DNA of 64,000 nucleotides from contig CP019169.1 in the NCBI GenBank assembly GCA_001953215.1, positions 2,976,001 to 3,040,000 of the forward strand. Direction: 5' to 3'. Origin of the DNA: Betaproteobacteria bacterium GR16-43 (lineage in GTDB: Bacteria; Pseudomonadota; Gammaproteobacteria; Burkholderiales; Usitatibacteraceae). The position numbers were made by a program, and so were the translations under genes. The notes beneath the pieces are model-generated. The model was not told the DNA's origin. It saw only the letters and a program-made list of their open reading frames with translations, and did no database searches. This document shows, piece by piece, positions 58,801 through 64,000 of the stretch; the first letter of the stretch is position 1, and each line of letters opens with the position of its first letter.

Positions 58801-61244
58801 AGCTGCGAAATCCTCCAGACCCCGTCAGGGCCGCGCATCAAGTAGATGAAGTACGCGCGCTTCTGCCCGGGCACGCGTTCGCGCATCACGATGTACTCGG
58901 CAAACGAGTTGGTGATGAAGCTGGTGGCGACCGTGCCGAATGGCGGGGGCTCGACCGGCGGTCCCGACGGGGTGGGCTGGTACAAGGCGCTCATGGCCTC
59001 GATGCCGGGTCGGAAGTGCTCGGCCGCCTGGGGCGTCAGGGCCTGCAGCGCGCCCGGTACATCGCGCGCCGCGATTCGCTCCAGCATTCCTGAGATCACG
59101 CCCTTCAGCTTTGCGTCGAGCGTGAGTACGTCCTGGACGACCACGGGAAGGTCCCAGTACACGTAAGCCCCAGCCCCGTAATCCCACATCCGCGCTTTCG
59201 CGTTGTAGACGCCGGGAGTCGCGTAGGTGTGGCTCACTTGCTGCCCGGGGTAATTCAGCGGGGCCTCGTAGACTTGCCCGTCTCCGTCAAAGTCGACCTC
59301 GATGAGGCCGCCTGGCATCTCGGGCGGGAATAGAGGCGCCGTGACTGTTGCCGTAAACGGTGCGATGCCCACCGGGGGTTCGATAGTCAACTCGACCAGG
59401 CGCGCCGAAGTCGGAGATGTCACCGTGACGGACGTGTGCCGCGTCACCCCGCTTTGGGCTGTTGCCACTACGTCCAATTGCACGGTGCCGGTCGGAATCG
59501 GGAGTGTCGCTACAAACTGATTCCCGAAGACCGATGCCGCCATCCCGTTGACGGTCACCCCGACATTGGATACGCCGGAGATCGTCCCAGTGACTGTCAC
59601 CATGGACCCGGAGATCGAGGCTCCGTTGGCAGGACTGGTGATCGCCAGCTGGATCGGGTTGACCACCGCAATCGTGATCGAAGTCGAAACGCCGTTCGCA
59701 CTAGCGACGATCTGGTATGTGCCTTCCGGGACCCCGGTCCAGGTGTAGAGATTGACCGGTGGCGAGGATGGGTAGGTTTCCGTCGTCGAATTGGGAGGGT
59801 CGAGGATCACGTCGAATCCCGCCGGTGAATCGTTGTGCACCGAAACAGGGATGAACACGTTTCCGACGCGGGCCTCTGCTATCACTGGAATTGCGTCGGG
59901 CATCGTGAACTGCTCCCCGTCCGTCGGCGAAGTGATCGTGACTTGAGGAGCGCCGCCCCCAGTCTTGTCCGACGTTCGCGCCCCGCTGGCGACCCGCGTG
60001 ACCTTCAGCGACATGCTCGACGGGTTGCCTGCCGGGTCTAGCGCGCGCAGTTCGAAGCTGTTCAAGCCCATGGCCAGGTTCTTCTCGACCGAGAAGGTGC
60101 GGTCACCTGTCACCGGCACGGAATCGCCGTTCAAGGTAAGGAGCGCGGGCTCGCTGAGACGCCCGGAGATCACGGCCGACTTGAGGTCGGTGACGAATCC
60201 ATTCGGAGGTGTGACGGCCAGGATCGAAGGCGGCGTCGTATCGATTCGGAACGACTGGGAGAATTCCGGGGACGGCACGCCTTGCGCGTCGATTGCGACC
60301 GCTTCGATCGTGACTTCGCCATCGGGCAGCACGCGATCGGGACGCATGACGAACTTGTCGAGAGCAGGGCGCGTCGCTTGCAATGCACTCCCGTTCGCCG
60401 TCCCGGTGACCTTCAGGCCTTCCGCGAAATCCTTCACGCCCTCGCAAGGCCGGCCCGAGCATGCCGTCCCAGCCTTCAGCACAATGGTGGGGCGGTTGTT
60501 CTTCGTGACGGAGCCCGGCTCAGGAGACTCGAGGGACAACGCATGCGACACGAGCATTGCCGGTGCCGCAACGAGGGTGGTCGGAAGGGGAGTGCGAAGG
60601 AGAGTGGGGTTCTGGCCCGCGGCGTCGAATCGTGCGATGCCTTGCTCCAATCCCACGACGACGACACGATTGCTGGGGTCGAATTGAACGGCCGTTGCCC
60701 GTCCCAGTTGCAGCGGGCTCAGTTCGGATACCGAGGCGGGCGCTCCTCCTTCGATGCGCACCAGCCGGTCGGCAGTCACGCCCCACGAGCGATCCCATTC
60801 CGCGTCCTTCGCCATCCCGAGGTAGACCGGCCCTGTGACCTCACCGGTTCGCGTGCCGGCAAGCGCATTCACGACGTTGCCTTCGGAATCGATGCGATGC
60901 GTGACCGGCCCGGTGCTTCGGGTGCCGGCGATCAAGAGAGACCCATCGGTGACATCGACCGTCAGCGAGAGGTTCGATTCGTCGCCGACCGGAGACAGTC
61001 TCTTCTCGAGTTGCGACTGTCCGTCGCGACTCCATCGGGTCAGTACTTCTCCTGAGAGAGCCCAAGCCGCACCGGAAGTGGGATCGACGGCCAGCGCGCG
61101 TACGCCGGCGAGTGGTACCGAGACCTCTATCGTGAATCGAGCGGTATCGATCCGGTGGATTGCTTGGCGATCGGCAATCCAGACATCAGCACGTGCAGCA
61201 AGGGAAAGGAAAGATAGGACTGCGAGGAACGCAATTCGTCGCAT
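58797..61244 (-). CDS. Secreted multi-domain protein with Ig-like and PKD-type domains
   Basis: 815 residues. Signal peptide MRRIAFLAVLSFLSLAARA. About 20-230 looks like a beta-propeller of YncE type (IHRIDTARFTIEVSVPLAGV; ALAVDPTSGAAWALSG). Ig-like domains follow (DTTPPSILAVTPPNGFV; ITSPANGASISGSMVTVTGT), then a PKD-like stretch (APFTATVTAP ... YATPGVYNAKARMWDYG). A C-terminal alpha+beta segment ends MRGPDGVWRISQL, like NTF2-type domains. First gene of the three-gene operon. No enzyme motif found and no FG-GAP block. Confidence 0.72.
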   Translation of the reverse strand: MRRIAFLAVLSFLSLAARADVWIADRQAIHRIDTARFTIEVSVPLAGVRALAVDPTSGAAWALSGEVLTRWSRDGQSQLEKRLSPVGDESNLSLTVDVTDGSLLIAGTRSTGPVTHRIDSEGNVVNALAGTRTGEVTGPVYLGMAKDAEWDRSWGVTADRLVRIEGGAPASVSELSPLQLGRATAVQFDPSNRVVVVGLEQGIARFDAAGQNPTLLRTPLPTTLVAAPAMLVSHALSLESPEPGSVTKNNRPTIVLKAGTACSGRPCEGVKDFAEGLKVTGTANGSALQATRPALDKFVMRPDRVLPDGEVTIEAVAIDAQGVPSPEFSQSFRIDTTPPSILAVTPPNGFVTDLKSAVISGRLSEPALLTLNGDSVPVTGDRTFSVEKNLAMGLNSFELRALDPAGNPSSMSLKVTRVASGARTSDKTGGGAPQVTITSPTDGEQFTMPDAIPVIAEARVGNVFIPVSVHNDSPAGFDVILDPPNSTTETYPSSPPVNLYTWTGVPEGTYQIVASANGVSTSITIAVVNPIQLAITSPANGASISGSMVTVTGTISGVSNVGVTVNGMAASVFGNQFVATLPIPTGTVQLDVVATAQSGVTRHTSVTVTSPTSARLVELTIEPPVGIAPFTATVTAPLFPPEMPGGLIEVDFDGDGQVYEAPLNYPGQQVSHTYATPGVYNAKARMWDYGAGAYVYWDLPVVVQDVLTLDAKLKGVISGMLERIAARDVPGALQALTPQAAEHFRPGIEAMSALYQPTPSGPPVEPPPFGTVATSFITNSFAEYIVMRERVPGQKRAYFIYLMRGPDGVWRISQL

Positions 61245-61282
61245 CGGGGCTCACTCGGCGGTGGATTCCGCTTTCGGGGCGG

Positions 61283-61310
61283 AGCATAACAGATGTTACC
61301 GGCCCGCCAA
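61283..61310 (-). promoter_or_regulatory. Candidate sigma-70 promoter for the three-gene operon
   Basis: On the minus strand TTGGCG (61310-61305), 16-nt spacer, TATGCT (61288-61283). The transcript would start about 30 nt before the ATG at 61244. Moderate match only. Confidence 0.4.
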
Positions 61311-61345
61311 GGCCCCTGGTCTGGCGCGTTCTTCGGGTGACCGGC

Positions 61346-64000
61346 CTAGTACGGCCCTTGCCCCCACTGCAGTGCGGTTCCGCAGGTCGTCGCGCCGTAC
61401 GCGCAACCGTTGTGCTCGTATCGAACGTTGAGGTACCAGGGTCCGTTGCCTTCGGGCAGGTAGCACATCCCCGCGGGCGTTCCAGCGCCGGAAGACTTCT
61501 TCCAATACACGTTGTTGTAGTTGATGTTCGTGCTGCGGAGATAGCAAACGTCGCCAAAGGTGGGATCGACCTGCTGCGTGTGGTACGAGAGATCGCCGGG
61601 GCACTTCGAGAACGACATCGTGATGACGGCGGGATTCGGCGAGTAGGCCTGGGTCGATTCCCCGCTGATGAAGATTCCAGAGATCCGGTTGGCTGGCAGT
61701 TGCGGGACCTTCGTTGCGCCGATGACCCCCTGCGGCAGCAGGACAGTGAGGGGCACATTGATCGCCGGCATGTCGGGCAGCATCACCACGTTGGACGGCA
61801 GGCCGGTGGGGCATTCGCCCGCCGCGGGGTTCGGGCCTCCGGTGTCCGCGATGCTCCATCCGCTCCCGGGTCCGAGGATCTCCGCGCCGCTCGAAAGCGT
61901 GAGTCCATCCATCATCCAGATGGCCACGCGCCCGTCGCTGTGTTGCCAGAGGATGTCGGCCTTGCCGTCGCCGTTCACGTCGCCCAGCGCCTTCGCGCTC
62001 CAGCCGGTGCCCGCGTTCAGGATCTGCGCGGTGGCCAGTATGTTCATGCCCCGGATCAGCCAGATCGCGGCGCGGCCGTCGGTATGCTCGAAGTAGACGT
62101 CGCTGTATCCATCGCCGTTGAAGTCTCCGACGTGCTTCACCTTCCAGCCGGTGTTGTCGCCCAGGAGCTGCGGGCCGTTGGCATTCGGGCTGAGCCAGAT
62201 GGCCGCGCTGCCCTGCGCGCTGCGCCACAGGAGGTCCTTGGTACCGTCGGCGTCGAAGTCCGCGACGTGCGTGAGGGTCCAGCCGGCGCCGGCGTTCATG
62301 ATCGGATAGCTGAGGACTTTCGTGAGTCCATTCATCAGCCAGATCTCGTAGCGCCCGTCGGTGTGCGCCATCACGAGATCGTCGGTGCCATCGCCATTGA
62401 TGTCGCCCACTTGCGCGACGTACCAGCCGGTGCCCGCGGCGCGAAGCGTGTCGCCCGCGATCATGGTTGTGCCGTCCATGAGCCATGCGGCGATGCGCCC
62501 GTCCGGGTGCCGGAAGAGGAGATCCGCCTTGCCGTCGCCGTTCAGGTCCGGCGTGTTCGTGACGACCCACCCGTCGCCCGCGTTGAAGATCTGCTGCGTG
62601 GCGGTCGGCACGCGCCCGTCCATGAGGTAGAGCGCGGTGCGGCCGTCCGTATGGCGCCACATCAGGTCGCTCTTGCGGTCGCCATTGAGGTCCGCGATGT
62701 GCGTCACGCTCCAGCCCGTGCCCGCGTTGATGATCTCTCCGCCGTCGGTGGTCGTGAGCCCGTCCAGCATCCAGATCGCGGCGCGTCCATCGGTGTGCGA
62801 CCAGAGGATGTCGGTCTTGGCGTCCGCGGAAAAGTCGAGGGACTGCGCGCGCTTCGCGACGTAGAGGCCGTCTTCCAGCGAGAGCGACAAGGTGCGGCCG
62901 CCGTTCGGCGCGCTGCCGAAGGTGCGGATGTCGGATCCGCCGAGGCCGGCGGAGTAGGCAGTCCAGCTCACGCCGCCGTCGACGGATCGATACACCGCGG
63001 GCTGGCCCGCCGGGGCGCCGACGCCGATCAGCACCGGGCCGGTGTTGTGGGCTGTGGAGGCGACATCAATGCGTTCGACGTTCTGGCCCGCGAAGACCTG
63101 CGTCCACGTGTCGCCGTTGTCGATGCTCTTCCATGCCCCGGAGGAGGCGGGCAGCGTGCCGTCGGGATTGAGATGGCTGTTGGCGAGCCAGACCTGGTTC
63201 CCGAAGTCGGGCTTCGTGAACACGCCGGCGGTGGGCAGGAGCTGCCCGGCCGAGTCGAGCGCGGTGTAGATCGCGGTCCACGTCTCGCCGCCATCGGTGC
63301 TGCGGTACACGCCCGCGTCGGTCGCGGCGTACGCGTACCCGTTCTGCGTGAAGGCGAGGCTGTTCACCACGCGGGAGGCACGCGTGGCTAGACCGACGTT
63401 CGCCGCGTGCCAGTTCGCTCCACCATCCGTCGAGCGGTAGACGCCCGAGCCCTGGAGGTTGGACATGCCCGCGAGCAGCTTCGACGCGTTGGTCGGATCG
63501 ATCGCCAGCTTGGGCGACTGGGCGCCGAGGGACGGCAGCCCGGTGTTGACGGCACTCCAGAGCATGCCGCTGTTCACGGTCTTGAAGATGCCCCGGTTGT
63601 TCGTCGTGACGTAGAGCGTCGGGGCGTTCGATCGCACCTGCAGCAGAGTGCCCTCGGTCGTGTGGCCGGTGATGCCGCCGTCCCAGGCGGCTGCCGCGCC
63701 GTAGCCCTCCAGTTCCAGGTTGCTGATGCGGCGGACCGTATTCGTCGCGAGCAACACGGTGCGGCGGTCCGCGACGTCATGGACGATGGAGTTGGCGCGG
63801 CCGTGGCCGAGGTAGAGCCCGCTGGGCTTGGCCACCGCGTTGCCGCTGAGATCCACGATCGAGATGCCGGCCAGCGTGTTTGCGTAAATGCGCCCGTTGG
63901 GACTGCCGGTGATCACGCCGCGCACGACCCCGAGGGTGGAATCGGCCGCAGGGTCTGCCCAGAGCGTCCATGTGGCGCCATCGTCGGTGGTGCGATAGAC
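61346..64000 (-). CDS. Secreted BNR/Asp-box repeat protein with internal seven-blade FG-GAP propeller (N-terminus outside window)
   Basis: Frame is open to base 64000, so the start is missing; 884 residues are visible. The first 380 or so carry at least six Asp-box (BNR) motifs of the form (S/T)-x-D-x-G-x-x-W, such as YRTTDDGATWT and YRSTDGGETWT, seen in sialidases, sortilins and other propellers. The FG-GAP block follows (nt 61838-62836). Unlike the other seven genes, the block is not terminal: about 160 more residues follow, with several Cys (ECPTG, KCPGDL, DVCYL, GMCYLPEG, GCAYGATTCG), probably a disulfide-bonded cap. A double propeller with a Cys-rich end suggests glycan or surface binding. 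Confidence 0.82.
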   Translation of the reverse strand, partial: VYRTTDDGATWTLWADPAADSTLGVVRGVITGSPNGRIYANTLAGISIVDLSGNAVAKPSGLYLGHGRANSIVHDVADRRTVLLATNTVRRISNLELEGYGAAAAWDGGITGHTTEGTLLQVRSNAPTLYVTTNNRGIFKTVNSGMLWSAVNTGLPSLGAQSPKLAIDPTNASKLLAGMSNLQGSGVYRSTDGGANWHAANVGLATRASRVVNSLAFTQNGYAYAATDAGVYRSTDGGETWTAIYTALDSAGQLLPTAGVFTKPDFGNQVWLANSHLNPDGTLPASSGAWKSIDNGDTWTQVFAGQNVERIDVASTAHNTGPVLIGVGAPAGQPAVYRSVDGGVSWTAYSAGLGGSDIRTFGSAPNGGRTLSLSLEDGLYVAKRAQSLDFSADAKTDILWSHTDGRAAIWMLDGLTTTDGGEIINAGTGWSVTHIADLNGDRKSDLMWRHTDGRTALYLMDGRVPTATQQIFNAGDGWVVTNTPDLNGDGKADLLFRHPDGRIAAWLMDGTTMIAGDTLRAAGTGWYVAQVGDINGDGTDDLVMAHTDGRYEIWLMNGLTKVLSYPIMNAGAGWTLTHVADFDADGTKDLLWRSAQGSAAIWLSPNANGPQLLGDNTGWKVKHVGDFNGDGYSDVYFEHTDGRAAIWLIRGMNILATAQILNAGTGWSAKALGDVNGDGKADILWQHSDGRVAIWMMDGLTLSSGAEILGPGSGWSIADTGGPNPAAGECPTGLPSNVVMLPDMPAINVPLTVLLPQGVIGATKVPQLPANRISGIFISGESTQAYSPNPAVITMSFSKCPGDLSYHTQQVDPTFGDVCYLRSTNINYNNVYWKKSSGAGTPAGMCYLPEGNGPWYLNVRYEHNGCAYGATTCGTALQWGQGPY
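61838..62836 (-). repeat. FG-GAP propeller block 8 (7 units, internal)
   Basis: Seven units, 333 residues; unit 5 is shorter (45 residues, SPNANGPQLLGDNTGW). The only block with a C-terminal extension after it. Confidence 0.88.

Overview
The window looks like chromosomal DNA of a GC-rich environmental betaproteobacterium. The evidence is the thrS-infC-rpmI-rplT-pheS-pheT-ihfA-merR housekeeping order, a porin of the general Gram-negative type ending in Phe, a LigJ/LigK aromatic pathway, and Sec/lipoprotein signals of Gram-negative style. No rRNA, tRNA, phage, IS element or CRISPR array was seen.

Region 1 (1-13.4 kb) is an aromatic-acid uptake and catabolism locus. A branched-chain-type ABC importer (livHMGF) runs with no gaps into a 4-hydroxybenzoate 3-hydroxylase (PobA) and a porin. 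Two related substrate-binding proteins flank this set. A 407-residue LysR-type regulator with two HTH domains is divergent from the second binding protein. A further plus-strand run encodes a fused extradiol dioxygenase, 4-oxalomesaconate hydratase (LigJ), 4-carboxy-4-hydroxy-2-oxoadipate aldolase (LigK) and a ModA-like protein. Four copies of one operator-like motif (ATAAG-N6-CGATA, which contains T-N11-A) sit in two pairs with matching geometry before livH and before the second binding protein.

Region 2 (13.4-20.9 kb) is the translation/IHF operon. thrS is preceded by what looks like a ribosome-mediated attenuator: a 14-codon leader peptide with Thr-Thr, then an antiterminator strand, then a terminator. 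infC appears to start at ATA.

Region 3 (20.9-29.4 kb) is a surface-polysaccharide locus: a KpsS-like protein, a GT4 glycosyltransferase, a Wza/KpsD-type export lipoprotein, a DUF4214 protein, a 999-residue double glycosyltransferase and a methyltransferase.

Region 4 (29.3-64 kb) is the most unusual part. It is a minus-strand array of very large secreted proteins. Eight of them carry exactly seven FG-GAP/VCBS units of about 48 residues, i.e. one probable seven-bladed calcium-binding beta-propeller each, 56 blades in total. In seven genes the propeller is the extreme C-terminus; in six of those it occupies exactly 1011 nt. The N-terminal parts are unrelated: an SBBP-type propeller, a delta-60 propeller, a c-type cytochrome with Ig/FN3 domains, an SO2930-type diheme cytochrome with Calx-beta, a triplicated unknown domain, an ExeM/NucH-like nuclease, a subtilase with Glu where His is expected, and a BNR-repeat protein. 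A decayed blade remnant lies between two of the genes, and two genes share a 116-bp identical 3' end including the terminator. A three-gene operon (zinc phospholipase-like protein, lipoprotein, Ig-domain protein), partly lower in GC by eye, interrupts the array. The working idea is that one propeller cassette has been copied onto many secreted enzymes, perhaps to hold them at a surface ligand such as the polysaccharide made by the neighbouring locus. That last step is inference.
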